Of a DNA stretch of 64,000 nt, positions 49,648 to 59,088 are shown piece by piece. The notes below the pieces were generated by a model that searched no databases, was not told the origin of the DNA, and saw nothing but the letters and a program-made list of their open reading frames with translations. Position 1 is the first letter of the stretch. Each line of letters opens with the position of its first letter. A program made the position numbers and the translations under genes. Source of the DNA: an uncultured Phascolarctobacterium sp. (lineage in GTDB: Bacteria > Bacillota > Negativicutes > Acidaminococcales > Acidaminococcaceae); assembly GCA_947630795.1 (NCBI GenBank), contig CANRJC010000001.1, positions 62,001 through 126,000 on the forward strand. Direction: 5' to 3'.

Positions 49648-50532
49648 ATGGATAAGACGGCCTTTAAAGCTTATTACGATAAACAGAGAAAATTGGTGGA
49701 CGGTTTTTTGGCGGCGCGGATGGAGAAAAAAGGAATTTCTTCCGTGGACGAGGCCATGGCCTACAGCCTTTTGGCCGGAGGCAAAAGATTGCGGCCCGTC
49801 ATCTTGATGGCCACCGCCGAAGCTCTGGGGCAAAAAGGCTACAATTATCTGCCCATGGCCTGCGGCTTGGAGATGATCCACACCTATTCCCTCATCCACG
49901 ACGATCTGCCTTGCATGGACGACGACGACTACCGGCGGGGGCGCCTCACCAACCACAAAGTGTACGGCGAGGCCATGGCTCTTTTGGCGGGGGACGGGCT
50001 GCTGACTCTGGCCTTTGAAGTGATGCTGGAGCAGAAGAACGTGCCGCCGTCGGCCCTCATCCAAGCGGTGAGAGAGACTGCCATGTGCGCAGGCAACTTC
50101 GGCATGGTAGGCGGGCAGGCTCTGGACCTCACCTATGCCGACAGAGCCGTGAACGCCGAAGAACTGCGCAAGATGCATCAGGGAAAGACCGGCGCTCTCT
50201 TCATCGCCGCCGTGAGAGGCGGCGCCGTTTTGGCGGGAGCGAGCAGCGAGCAGTTGCTGGCCCTCACCAAATATGCGGATCTTTTGGGCTTGGCTTTTCA
50301 GATCACCGACGATATTTTGGACGTGACCGGCACCGCCGCAGAATTAGGCAAACCCATCGGCAGCGATGCCAAAAATCATAAGTCCACCTATGTCAGCCTC
50401 TACGGCTTGGAAGCCGCGGAAAAATTGGCGGAGAAGACCTGTGAAGAGGCTCTTTCTTGTTTAGACTCTTTTGACGAAGGAGCCGATCCTCTGCGCCATA
50501 TCACGCAGATGCTGTGCAACAAACGGAGCTAG
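49648..50532 (+). CDS. ispA: Farnesyl (geranyl) diphosphate synthase
   Basis: A 294-residue prenyl synthase. The first aspartate-rich motif DDLPCMDDDDYRRG and the second DDILD are intact. ATG 49648 follows GGGAGG. With dxs next, the segment supplies isoprenoids for undecaprenyl carriers or quinones. Confidence 0.95.
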   Translation: MDKTAFKAYYDKQRKLVDGFLAARMEKKGISSVDEAMAYSLLAGGKRLRPVILMATAEALGQKGYNYLPMACGLEMIHTYSLIHDDLPCMDDDDYRRGRLTNHKVYGEAMALLAGDGLLTLAFEVMLEQKNVPPSALIQAVRETAMCAGNFGMVGGQALDLTYADRAVNAEELRKMHQGKTGALFIAAVRGGAVLAGASSEQLLALTKYADLLGLAFQITDDILDVTGTAAELGKPIGSDAKNHKSTYVSLYGLEAAEKLAEKTCEEALSCLDSFDEGADPLRHITQMLCNKRS

Positions 50533-50534
50533 CT

Positions 50535-52436
50535 ATGACAGCGACTTCTTTATTGGAAAATATCGACAGCCCCCGGGATCTTAAGGGATTGGACACGGAA
50601 CAATTGGAGCAGCTGGCGAAAGAACTGCGGCAGTATATGCTCAAAGTAGTGAGCCGCACCGGCGGGCATTTGGCTCCCAACCTGGGCGTGGTAGAGCTTA
50701 CTTTGGCTCTCCACTTTGTTTTCGACAGCCCGGCGGACAAAATAGTTTTCGACGTGGGCCATCAATCTTATGTCCACAAAATTTTGACCGGCCGCAGAGA
50801 AGCATTTGCCACTCTCAGACAGTACGGGGGCCTGAGCGGTTTCCCCAAACCGACGGAAAGCCCTCACGACGCTTTCGGCACCGGCCACAGCAGCACATCT
50901 GTTTCGGCCGCTCTGGGCTTGGCCATCGCCCGAGATCTGCAAGGCGAAGACTATAATGTGGTGGCGGTGATAGGCGACGGCTCCATGACCGGCGGTCTGG
51001 CCTATGAAGCTCTCAACAATGCCGGCAATTTGAAAAAGCGGCTCATCGTCATCCTCAACGACAACGAGATGTCCATCTCCAAAAACGTGGGGGCCATGAG
51101 CGAATATCTGGATAAACTGCGCACCGGCGAGACCTACAACTGGCTGAAGGAAAATTTCGAAGAATGGCTGCAGGGCATGGAGGCCGGCAAAGATGTGCTG
51201 GCGGCTGTGAACCGGGTAAAGGGCAGCTTGAAATATTTGGTGACGCCGGGCACCGTTTTCGAAGAATTGGGTTTCAAATACTTCGGGCCCGTGGACGGAC
51301 ACGATCTGAAAGCTCTCATCGGTATCTTGAGCGCCGCTAAAAAGATCAAGGGACCGGTGCTCATCCATGTTTTGACCAAAAAAGGGAAGGGCTATGCCCC
51401 GGCGGAAGAAAATCCGGATAAATTCCACGGCATCGGCGCCTTCGATCTCGCAACGGGCAAAAAAACGGCGGCTCCTGCGGCGCCTGTCACTTATACGGAA
51501 GTTTTCGGCCGTACTTTAACGGCTTTGGCGGATCGAAACGAAAAGATCGTGGCCATCACTGCGGCCATGCCCGACGGTACGGGCCTCAGTTATTTTGCCG
51601 CCGCTCATCAAGACCGCTTTCTGGACGTGGGCATCGCCGAGCAGCACGCTGTTACCTGCGCCGCAGGGCTGGCCATGGCCGGGGCGAAGCCGGTGTGCGC
51701 CGTCTATTCCACTTTTGCCCAAAGAGCTTACGACAATATCCTCCACGATGTCTGCCTGCAAAATTTGCCGGTAGTCCTTTGCTTGGACAGAGCAGGTTTA
51801 GTGGGCGACGACGGGCCCACTCATCACGGGGTCTTCGATCTCGCTTATTTAAGCAGCCTCCCCAACATGACGGTGATGGCGCCCAAAGACGAAGATGAGT
51901 TGCGCCACATGCTCTACACGGCGCTGCAGATGGAGAGCCCGGCGGCTATTCGCTATCCTCGGGGCAGCGGCTTGGGCGTCCCTTTGAGCGAAGAGCTTCG
52001 CAATTTGCCGCTGGGTAAGGCCGAGGTGCTTTCTCGGGGCCGCAACGTGATGATCTGGGCCATAGGAAGCATGGTGACTACAGCCTGTCAGGCGGCGAAC
52101 TTGCTGCGGGCCCGCAACATCGACTCCGGCGTAGTGAACATGCGTTTTGCCAAACCTTTGGATAAAGAGCTCCTCTTTCGTCAGGCCGAGGAAGTCGGCC
52201 GCATAGTAACTTTGGAAGAAGGTGTGTCGGCCGGGGGAGCGGGCAGCAGAGTTTTGGCTGCTCTCAACGAAGCAGGTCTTTTAGAAAAATGCCGAGTGCT
52301 CAATTTGGGCATCGGGGACAATTTCGTGCCTCACGGTGACAGAGCCCTGTTGCTGCGGGATCTGGGCCTTGATGCCGAGGGCGTGGCCCTTAGCATCGAG
52401 AAACATTTCTTTGCCAAGGAGAGCTGCTGTGGTTAA
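50535..52436 (+). CDS. dxs: 1-deoxy-D-xylulose-5-phosphate synthase
   Basis: A 633-residue thiamine-diphosphate enzyme, first step of the MEP pathway. Features: FDVGHQSYVHKILTGR near residue 73, ThDP/Mg2+ motif GDGSMTGGLAYEALNN, then transketolase domains with DRAGLVGDDGPTHHG. ATG 50535 overlaps nothing and follows GGAG. Confidence 0.97.
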   Translation: MTATSLLENIDSPRDLKGLDTEQLEQLAKELRQYMLKVVSRTGGHLAPNLGVVELTLALHFVFDSPADKIVFDVGHQSYVHKILTGRREAFATLRQYGGLSGFPKPTESPHDAFGTGHSSTSVSAALGLAIARDLQGEDYNVVAVIGDGSMTGGLAYEALNNAGNLKKRLIVILNDNEMSISKNVGAMSEYLDKLRTGETYNWLKENFEEWLQGMEAGKDVLAAVNRVKGSLKYLVTPGTVFEELGFKYFGPVDGHDLKALIGILSAAKKIKGPVLIHVLTKKGKGYAPAEENPDKFHGIGAFDLATGKKTAAPAAPVTYTEVFGRTLTALADRNEKIVAITAAMPDGTGLSYFAAAHQDRFLDVGIAEQHAVTCAAGLAMAGAKPVCAVYSTFAQRAYDNILHDVCLQNLPVVLCLDRAGLVGDDGPTHHGVFDLAYLSSLPNMTVMAPKDEDELRHMLYTALQMESPAAIRYPRGSGLGVPLSEELRNLPLGKAEVLSRGRNVMIWAIGSMVTTACQAANLLRARNIDSGVVNMRFAKPLDKELLFRQAEEVGRIVTLEEGVSAGGAGSRVLAALNEAGLLEKCRVLNLGIGDNFVPHGDRALLLRDLGLDAEGVALSIEKHFFAKESCCG

Positions 52437-53295
52437 AGAGGGCAGGGCCGGCAGGGAGAGGCTGGATCAACTTTTGACGGGGCTGGGCCTTTTTACCAGC
52501 AGAGCCAGAGCTCAGGCCGCCATCATGGCCGGGCAGGTGCTGGTGAACGGCACAAAAATAGATAAGCCGGGGACGGCAGTGGACCCGGCGGCCGAGATCC
52601 GTCTGCTGGGAGAAAAGCTGCCTTTCGTCTCCCGCGGAGGTTTGAAACTGGCCAAGGCTCTGGACAGTTTTCAGCTCGACCTGCGGGGACTGACCGTGGC
52701 AGACATCGGCGCCTCCACCGGCGGCTTCACCGATTGCGCTCTGCAAAGGGGAGCGAAGAAAGTTTACGCCGTTGATGTGGGTTACGGCCAATTGGCTTGG
52801 TCCTTGCGCAGCGACCCCAGAGTGTGCTGCTTGGAGCGGATCAACGCCCGCTATTTGGAACCGCAGCAGTTGGGAGAAGCGGTGGACCTGGCGACCATGG
52901 ATCTTTCCTTCATCAGTTTGACCAAAGTGCTGCCGGCGGTCAAAAAATTGCTGAAGCCCGAGGGGACCATCATCGCTTTGGTGAAGCCTCAGTTCGAGGT
53001 AGGCCGTGAGCAAGTGGGAAAGAAAGGCATAGTGAGAGAGGCGGCGGCCCAAAAAGAGGCCGTCCTCAAAGTGATGGCGGCGGCGGAGGAGCTGGGCCTC
53101 AATGCCATGGGGCTCACTTATTCGCCCATCACCGGCCATGACGGCAACATCGAATTTTTACTGCACTTGGGTTTTGCAAAAGCCCGCATCGATGAAAAAG
53201 AAGCAGCACAGGTGGTGGCAGACAGTCGCAGGCTGGTGCTCAAAGGTGGCAATAGCAATGAAGAAACGGCTGGGCATTTTTCCCAATCTGAATAA
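52429..53295 (+). CDS. tlyA: TlyA-family rRNA 2'-O-methyltransferase / hemolysin-like protein
   Basis: A 288-residue protein with an N-terminal S4 domain (RLDQLLTGLGLFTSRARAQA) and a FtsJ-type methyltransferase (ADIGASTGGFTDC, then VDVGYGQLAW). The GTG at 52429 has AAGGAG seven bases upstream and overlaps dxs by 8 bases; the frame open from 52336 is shadow. Known TlyA proteins methylate 16S and 23S rRNA. Confidence 0.93.
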   Translation: MVKEGRAGRERLDQLLTGLGLFTSRARAQAAIMAGQVLVNGTKIDKPGTAVDPAAEIRLLGEKLPFVSRGGLKLAKALDSFQLDLRGLTVADIGASTGGFTDCALQRGAKKVYAVDVGYGQLAWSLRSDPRVCCLERINARYLEPQQLGEAVDLATMDLSFISLTKVLPAVKKLLKPEGTIIALVKPQFEVGREQVGKKGIVREAAAQKEAVLKVMAAAEELGLNAMGLTYSPITGHDGNIEFLLHLGFAKARIDEKEAAQVVADSRRLVLKGGNSNEETAGHFSQSE

Positions 53296-54115
53296 AGAAC
53301 AGGTGCGCTCCTCGCTGCCGGCATTTTTAAAACTTTCCCAAGGCGCGGATCTTGAGCCGCTGTTATTGAAAGAGTGGAGCGGCGATTTTGACGAACCTAC
53401 TTTCGATAGCAAGTCGTCTGTTGAACTGGAGAGTTTGGATTACGCTGTAAGTTTGGGAGGAGACGGCACTCTTTTGAAAATGGCGAGGATACTCGCTCCC
53501 TATAAAGTGCCCATCTTCGGCATCAATTTCGGCCACTTGGGCTTTTTGGCAGAAGTGGAAGACGGGGACAGTGAAGAAGCGCTCCGCCGTTTAGCTTCTG
53601 GCTCTTTCGATCTTGAACGACGAGCCATGCTGCAGGCCACAGTGTTTGACGGTGAAGACGAGCAAATGACCTGCCACGCTCTCAACGATTTTGTCCTTTA
53701 CAGAGGACCGCTCGGCAAAATGGCCCGCTTGCATTTTTACATCAACGGCCGTCTTTCGGGCCGTTTGACGGCCGACGGCTTGGTAGCGGCTACGGCCACA
53801 GGTTCCACCGCTTATTCTTTGAGCACCGGCGGTCCTTTGATACAGCCGGAGCTGGAGGTCACTGTCCTCTCGCCTATTTGCGCTCATTCTCTCACTGCCC
53901 GCACTTTGGTGATACCCAACAGCGAAACGGTGGACTTAGCGGTGGAAGAAGGCAGCGAGAGCCTTTTATTGGCGGCGGACGGAGAGCAGGTGGCCACAGT
54001 GACCGATCGTTTGCGAGTGCGTCTCACCAAAAGCCCATACAGTTTAGAGTTCATCAAGCTCACCGGTAGGGACTACTATCAGACTTGGCAGAGCAAATTG
54101 TTGCGCCACATTTAA
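53258..54115 (+). CDS. nadK: NAD kinase
   Basis: A 285-residue NAD(H) kinase. The GGDG motif (LGGDGTLLKMARI), NFGHLGFLAE and the second substrate motif ATATGSTAYSLSTGGP are intact. ATG 53258 (RBS AGGTGG) overlaps tlyA by 38 bases in another frame. The order tlyA-nadK-argR-recN is conserved in Firmicutes. Confidence 0.96.
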   Translation: MKKRLGIFPNLNKEQVRSSLPAFLKLSQGADLEPLLLKEWSGDFDEPTFDSKSSVELESLDYAVSLGGDGTLLKMARILAPYKVPIFGINFGHLGFLAEVEDGDSEEALRRLASGSFDLERRAMLQATVFDGEDEQMTCHALNDFVLYRGPLGKMARLHFYINGRLSGRLTADGLVAATATGSTAYSLSTGGPLIQPELEVTVLSPICAHSLTARTLVIPNSETVDLAVEEGSESLLLAADGEQVATVTDRLRVRLTKSPYSLEFIKLTGRDYYQTWQSKLLRHI

Positions 54116-54128
54116 GAGAAGGGCAGGG

Positions 54129-54581
54129 ATGATGCCGGTGAAAGCCAAAAGATTGGAAAAGATCAAGGAGCTCATCGAAAAATTCCCCATAGGAACACAG
54201 GCAGAGCTGACCGCGGCTCTCAGGGATTACGGTATCGAGGTCACTCAGGCCACGGTCTCCCGTGATATCAAAGAGCTGGGGCTGGTGAAGACTCGCACCG
54301 AAAAAGGACGCAGTCATTACGCCGTGCCCAAGGCTCACGGCGAGATGCTGTCGCCGGAGCGGCTGTTGCGCACCATCAAAGACTGCGTCATCAGCGTGCA
54401 AAGCGGCGACGATCTGGTAGTGGTGCGCACTCTGCCGGGCACCGCTCAGGCAGTGGGCTATGCCATCGACAGTCTCAACTGGCCCGAAGTGCTGGGCACC
54501 ATAGGGGGAGACGATACCCTCTTTATCGCTCCCGTGGGCCGGCGCTTGCTGGGACAATTGATGAAACGGTTGCAGATCTGA
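54129..54581 (+). CDS. argR: Arginine repressor ArgR/AhrC
   Basis: A 150-residue regulator. The N-terminal winged helix has TQATVSRDIKELGLVKTR; the C-terminal oligomer/arginine domain has GTIGGDDTLFIAP. No arginine genes are in the window; here it is part of the conserved DNA-repair/isoprenoid operon. Start 54129 or the ATG 3 bases later. Confidence 0.94.
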   Translation: MMPVKAKRLEKIKELIEKFPIGTQAELTAALRDYGIEVTQATVSRDIKELGLVKTRTEKGRSHYAVPKAHGEMLSPERLLRTIKDCVISVQSGDDLVVVRTLPGTAQAVGYAIDSLNWPEVLGTIGGDDTLFIAPVGRRLLGQLMKRLQI

Positions 54582-54595
54582 GGACGGGGACGGCT

Positions 54596-56284
54596 ATGTT
54601 GAGGGGATTACATGTCCATAATTTCGCTTTGATCGAAGATGCGGCGGTGGAGTTCAGCCCCGGGTTCAATGTTTTCAGCGGTGAGACCGGCGCAGGCAAG
54701 TCCATCCTCATCGATGCCTTCGGCGTGGCCCTGGGGGCCCGAGCTTCTTCGGACTATCTTCGTCAGGGAGCAAATAGTTATTGGGTGCAGGCGGTCTTTG
54801 CTTCGGAAGAAGAGGGACCGGTGCGGGAGCTTTTGGCAGAGCAGGGCATAGAAGCAGAAGAAGGCGAGCTGCTCTTGCGTCGGCAGGTAGACGCCGGCGG
54901 CCGGGGCAGAGCCTTCGTGAACGGAGTGCAGGTGCCGGTAGCTTTTTTGAAAAGCTTGGGAAGTTTGTTGGTGGATATCCACGGTCAGCACGAAAATCAG
55001 GCTTTGCTGCAAAAAGACAGTCCCCTGCTGTGCTTGGATGCGGCGGGCGGAGAGACCGTTGCCGCTCTTTCGGGCGCTTATAAAAAGGCATACAGCCGTT
55101 ATCAAGAACTCAAAAAACAACTCTTGACTTTGGAAAAAGACGGGGCAGCGAGAGAAAGACTGTTAGACAGCTGCCGCTGGGAGATCGGCGAGATCAAGGC
55201 CGCCGCCTTAAAGGTCGGCGAAGAAGAGGCGCTGGAAAAAGAAGCCCGCCTGTGGCAGAACAGGGAAAGGATCGCCACGGCCTGCGGCACAGCCCACGCT
55301 CATTTGGATAGAGAAGGAACTTGCTTGGCCCATTTGGCGGCAGCCAAACAGGCTCTCACAGCCGCCGCTCGTTACGACGCCGCTTTGGAGCCCCATGTCC
55401 AAAGCATGGAAGAAGCGTGGCTGACTTTGGAAGATGTGCGGCAGGAACTGGGGGCTTATCTGGAAGAACTGGATATGGACGAGGGCCGTGCTCAGCAGGT
55501 GCAGAGCAGGCTGGATCTCATCTATCGTTTGCAAAAAAAATACGGCGGCTCCACCGAAGCGGTGCTGGCCTATTTAAAAGCAGCCGAAGACCGCTGCGAA
55601 AAATTGGAGAAATCAGAAGAGACCATCGCCGCCGTAAAAAAAGAGCTGGCTCTTTGCGAGGCCGACTTGCTGAACAAGGGGAAGGCTCTCGGCGAGGCCA
55701 GACGAAAAACGGCGGCAGTTTTCAGCCGACAGGTGCTGAAAGAGATCGCCGACTTGGCCTTAGCTCAGGCTCGTTTTGAAGTGGAGCTCGAAGACGCGGG
55801 AACTTTTTTGCCCACGGGCATGGATAAAGCTGTCTTCAAATTCAGCGCCAATTTGGGCGAACCCTTGGGCGAATTGGAGAAAGTGGCCAGCGGCGGTGAA
55901 TTGAGCCGTTTGGCGTTGGCCATAAAAACTTGTCTGCGCTCCGTGAAGGGAGCGGCCACCATGGTCTTCGACGAGATCGACAGCGGTGTGGGCGGCCGCA
56001 CTGCTTTGAGCATGGCGGAAAAACTTTCCCTGTTGGCCGGGCACGGTCAGGTGGTGTGCGTCACCCATTTGAGCCAGATCGCAGCCTTCGCCGACAGACA
56101 CATCTTCATCGCCAAAGAAGCGCGGGGCGGACGCACCGTCACCACTCTCAAAGTTTTAGAGCGGGACGAGAGGATAGCCGAGCTGGCCCGCATGGCAGCG
56201 GGCAGCGAAGACAGCCGGGCCGCAAGAGAGACCGCCGCAGAACTTTTACAGCGGGCCGATAAATTCAAGGAGGCCGAAAAATGA
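54596..56284 (+). CDS. recN: DNA repair protein RecN
   Basis: A 562-residue SMC-like ATPase for double-strand-break repair. Walker A FSGETGAGKSILIDA near residue 26, a long central coiled coil, signature VASGGELSRLALAIK and Walker B VFDEIDSGVGG. It overlaps the nudF start by four bases (ATGA). Confidence 0.96.
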   Translation: MLRGLHVHNFALIEDAAVEFSPGFNVFSGETGAGKSILIDAFGVALGARASSDYLRQGANSYWVQAVFASEEEGPVRELLAEQGIEAEEGELLLRRQVDAGGRGRAFVNGVQVPVAFLKSLGSLLVDIHGQHENQALLQKDSPLLCLDAAGGETVAALSGAYKKAYSRYQELKKQLLTLEKDGAARERLLDSCRWEIGEIKAAALKVGEEEALEKEARLWQNRERIATACGTAHAHLDREGTCLAHLAAAKQALTAAARYDAALEPHVQSMEEAWLTLEDVRQELGAYLEELDMDEGRAQQVQSRLDLIYRLQKKYGGSTEAVLAYLKAAEDRCEKLEKSEETIAAVKKELALCEADLLNKGKALGEARRKTAAVFSRQVLKEIADLALAQARFEVELEDAGTFLPTGMDKAVFKFSANLGEPLGELEKVASGGELSRLALAIKTCLRSVKGAATMVFDEIDSGVGGRTALSMAEKLSLLAGHGQVVCVTHLSQIAAFADRHIFIAKEARGGRTVTTLKVLERDERIAELARMAAGSEDSRAARETAAELLQRADKFKEAEK

Positions 56285-56862
56285 TCAAGAAGATGAGCGA
56301 CCCGTCTTTAGACGAAAAATATATAGAAGGCAGCGGCAAACTTTGTTTTGACGGCTCTCTTTTAAAAGTGAGGCTGGATCGAGTGCAGCTGCCCGGGGGC
56401 CGGCAGGCGGCGAGAGAATGGATCCATCATTCCGGCGCCGTGGCCATCGTCCCCGTTTTGCCCGACGGACGCATCGTGCTGGTGAAGCAGTGCCGTTATC
56501 CCATGGGCACGGTGATGTGGGAGATACCGGCGGGAAAATTGGACCACGGGCCGAAGGAAGAGCCCGAGGCCTGCGCCCGCCGCGAGTTGAGCGAAGAGAC
56601 CGGTTATGAGGCCGCCTCTTGGCAATATCTTCTCACCATCGCCACCACTCCCGGCTTTTCCGACGAAGTGATCCATTTATATAAGGCTTGGGACTTGGTG
56701 CAGACGGGGCAGCACTGCGATGAAGACGAATTCATAACGGTGGCCGCCTTCACCGTCGAGGAATTGGCTGCCATGGCGAGAGAGGGCAGTCTTTTCGACG
56801 GCAAGACCCTCGCCGCCCTCTATGCCGCAGGCATCATGGCTCAAGAAAAAAGCAGGACGTAA
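56281..56862 (+). CDS. nudF: ADP-ribose pyrophosphatase (NUDIX)
   Basis: A 193-residue NUDIX hydrolase resembling NudF. The box reads AGKLDHGPKEEPEACARREL then SEETGYE, with a loop about two residues longer than the standard spacing between the first Gly and Glu. It begins at ATG overlapping the recN stop and ends the operon; no clear terminator follows directly. Confidence 0.88.
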   Translation: MIKKMSDPSLDEKYIEGSGKLCFDGSLLKVRLDRVQLPGGRQAAREWIHHSGAVAIVPVLPDGRIVLVKQCRYPMGTVMWEIPAGKLDHGPKEEPEACARRELSEETGYEAASWQYLLTIATTPGFSDEVIHLYKAWDLVQTGQHCDEDEFITVAAFTVEELAAMAREGSLFDGKTLAALYAAGIMAQEKSRT

Positions 56863-56928
56863 AATTTCTGCGAGAGCTTTTTCTCTTCGGCACTTTAAGA
56901 TAAAATGAGATGAAATGAGGTGACGGAC

Positions 56929-57228
56929 GTGAAGAAAAATATTTTGTTGTGGGGCCTGTGTTTCTTTCTTTACGGCGGCACGGTCTTCGCCGCTGCAACA
57001 GAGGAAGCGACGACGAAAACTTTCGGCCGGGAGTTGGAGGCTCCCGCCCTCTGCGACACGGCCTATCATTGTTGCGGCGCTCCTTATGATGAGCCCTATT
57101 ATCATCATCCCAAGAGGCACCGCCGCCCTCACTATGACGATCATTATCTTCCTCCGCCTCCTCCTCATCGGGGACATTACAGAGGAGAGGGCCGCCCTCA
57201 TCGGCGGCCGCATCACGGCTATCTGTAA
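56929..57228 (+). CDS. Small His/Pro/Tyr-rich exported protein
   Basis: A 99-residue protein with a signal peptide (VKKNILLWGLCFFLYGGTVF, cleaved near AFA-AAT). The mature part is dominated by His, Pro, Tyr and Arg (YYHHPKRHRRPHYDDHY, PPPPPHRGHYRGEGRPHRRP) plus three Cys (CDTAYHCC). Such composition suits metal binding in the periplasm, but I know of no named family. The GTG at 56929 has GAGGTG six bases upstream. A TAAAAT-type -10 at about 56900 gives it a promoter of its own. Confidence 0.65.
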   Translation: MKKNILLWGLCFFLYGGTVFAAATEEATTKTFGRELEAPALCDTAYHCCGAPYDEPYYHHPKRHRRPHYDDHYLPPPPPHRGHYRGEGRPHRRPHHGYL

Positions 57229-57245
57229 ATAAAACCGAAAGAAAA

Positions 57246-57291
57246 ACTCCCGCTCTCCGACCGCAAGGCCGAAGGGCGGGAGTCGTCGTTT
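57246..57291. terminator. Bidirectional terminator between the His-rich gene and the ABC importer
   Basis: Stem ACTCCCGC/GCGGGAGT. Read on the minus strand it is followed by TTTTTCTTT, serving the importer operon; on the + strand the T-tract is weaker. Confidence 0.8.
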
Positions 57292-57310
57292 TGCAAAACA
57301 GATCGGCGGT

Positions 57311-58117
57311 CTATTGCTTCCAGGGCACGGCTTTTCTCTCTAAATACTGCAGCAGCAGATTGAAGATGAGACCCAAAAGGGAGAGGACGATGACCCCGGC
57401 CATGAGGCGGTCGGTGATCATCAGGTCGCCGTAGTGGAGGATGAGGGCGCCGATGCCCACCTGAGCGGCGATCATCTCTGCCGCCACCAAAAGCAAGAGG
57501 GAAGTGCCGGCCGCCAGCCGCAGGCCGGCGAAGATCATGGGCAGAGCATTGGGCAGCACCACGCTGCCCATTATTTTTCCCCAAGTGGCGTTGAAGCTGA
57601 CCGCCACTTTGATCAAAAGGGTGTCCACGTTCTTGACGCCGGAATAAGTGTTCATGGCCACGGGGAAGAAAACGCCCATGGCGATCATGGTGACTTTGGA
57701 AAGTTCGCCGATGCCCAGCCACAGGATGAAGAGGGGCAAGAGGGCGATCTTGGGGATGGGGTAGAGGGCGTTGACCAGGGGGCTGCCGACCCTGTCTGCC
57801 AAAGCGGAGGTGCCGGTGACCAAACCCACGGCCAAGCCTAAAAGGCTGCCGCAGACGAAGCCCAGGAAAATGCGGTAAAGGCTGGCCACGAGAGAGAGGC
57901 CCACTTCGCCGTCGGCTATCATGATGAAGAGAGCGGTCAAAATTTGCGTGGGCGCCGGCAAAAAGAGGGTAGAGACCAGACCGGCGCGGCAGATGAGCTC
58001 CCAGAGCAAAAGCAGGCAGCCGATGGAGACGACGCTGATGTAGCGGGGATAAGTTTTCTGCCAAGAGCTCATGCGGCTGGGCACGTTGTAGACGACTGTC
58101 TTCTGCTGTTCTGTCAT
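57311..58117 (-). CDS. ABC importer permease (SsuC/TauC/ThiX type)
   Basis: A 268-residue permease with six membrane segments and the EAA loop region (SFNATWGKIMGSVVLPNALP). It belongs to the family serving sulfonates, taurine, nitrate or thiamine precursors. It overlaps the ATPase gene by four bases. Confidence 0.88.
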   Translation of the reverse strand: MTEQQKTVVYNVPSRMSSWQKTYPRYISVVSIGCLLLLWELICRAGLVSTLFLPAPTQILTALFIMIADGEVGLSLVASLYRIFLGFVCGSLLGLAVGLVTGTSALADRVGSPLVNALYPIPKIALLPLFILWLGIGELSKVTMIAMGVFFPVAMNTYSGVKNVDTLLIKVAVSFNATWGKIMGSVVLPNALPMIFAGLRLAAGTSLLLLVAAEMIAAQVGIGALILHYGDLMITDRLMAGVIVLSLLGLIFNLLLQYLERKAVPWKQ

Positions 58118-58896
58118 TCTTCCACCTCCAAGAGAGCGGCCCGGGCATCCTTGGCGATGTGCTCCCAGATCTCACGGATGAATTCGGCGATGGTCTCGGC
58201 ATAACAGGGAAGCTCCCGCTCGGAGCGGGGGATGTCGATGGTGACGATCTTGCTCACTTTGCCGGGGCGGCGGGAGAGCAGCACCACTCGATCCGCCAGC
58301 ATCACCGCTTCTTGGATGTTATGAGTGACGTAGAGGGTGGAGAGACGGGTCTTCTCCCACAGGGTCACCAATTCTTCCTGCATGATGGTGCGGGTCTGAG
58401 CGTCGAGGGCAGAGAAGGGCTCGTCCATCAAGAGCAGGTCGGGCTCGATGGCCAAGGCCCGGGCGATGCCCACTCTTTGCCGCATGCCCCCCGACAACTG
58501 ATGGGGGAAGGAAGTTTCGAAGCCCCGCAGGCCCACCAGTTCGATAAAATGCTTCACTCTTTCTTTTTTCTCCGCCTTCTCCATGCCCAAGCACTCCAAC
58601 CCGAAGGCGATGTTGTCTTCCACGCTGCGCCAGGGGAAGAGCCCCGTCTCCTGAAAGACGATGGCATGACGGGGGATGCAGCCGGGCGCCACATCCAAGA
58701 AGCGGACGCTGCCCCTCGTGGGCTCTAAAAGTCCGGCAGTGATGTTCAGCAGCGTCGATTTGCCGCAGCCGGAGGGTCCTACCAAAGCTACAAATTCTTC
58801 TTCGTTGACCGTCAGGTCGATATCTTCCAGCACCGACAGGCTCTTGCCCCGTTGGTTGACGAAAGTTTTGCTGACGGCTTCTATGGTCAATTTCAT
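58114..58896 (-). CDS. ABC importer ATPase (SsuB/TauB type)
   Basis: A 260-residue ATPase with Walker A GPSGCGKST, signature LSGGMRQRVGIARAL and Walker B LLLMDEPFSALD. FQETGLFPWRSVEDN is typical of the SsuB/TauB/ThiZ group. Encoded between the permease and the solute-binding protein. Confidence 0.9.
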   Translation of the reverse strand: MKLTIEAVSKTFVNQRGKSLSVLEDIDLTVNEEEFVALVGPSGCGKSTLLNITAGLLEPTRGSVRFLDVAPGCIPRHAIVFQETGLFPWRSVEDNIAFGLECLGMEKAEKKERVKHFIELVGLRGFETSFPHQLSGGMRQRVGIARALAIEPDLLLMDEPFSALDAQTRTIMQEELVTLWEKTRLSTLYVTHNIQEAVMLADRVVLLSRRPGKVSKIVTIDIPRSERELPCYAETIAEFIREIWEHIAKDARAALLEVEE

Positions 58897-58977
58897 TACT
58901 GTCCTACCATGCTTTCCGCTGTGCCGCCGGGCACAGAAGGCTTCGGTCCTCCGAGGCCTTTTTGTTTTGATGTCCTC

Positions 58978-59016
58978 TTAAAAAAGGGAAAGGCTCCCCT
59001 TATTAGAGAAGAGCCT
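58978..59016 (-). terminator. Intercistronic terminator/attenuator between binding protein and ATPase genes
   Basis: On the minus strand: stem AGGCTC/GAGCCT followed by TTCCCTTTTTT. It should reduce ATPase and permease mRNA relative to the binding protein. Confidence 0.6.
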
Positions 59017-59088
59017 CAGCACCGCCACCGGGACCGAAGTTCGGCTGCGGCGTGAGGCTCCGTTTTCTTGAGCAGACCGAAAATTATT

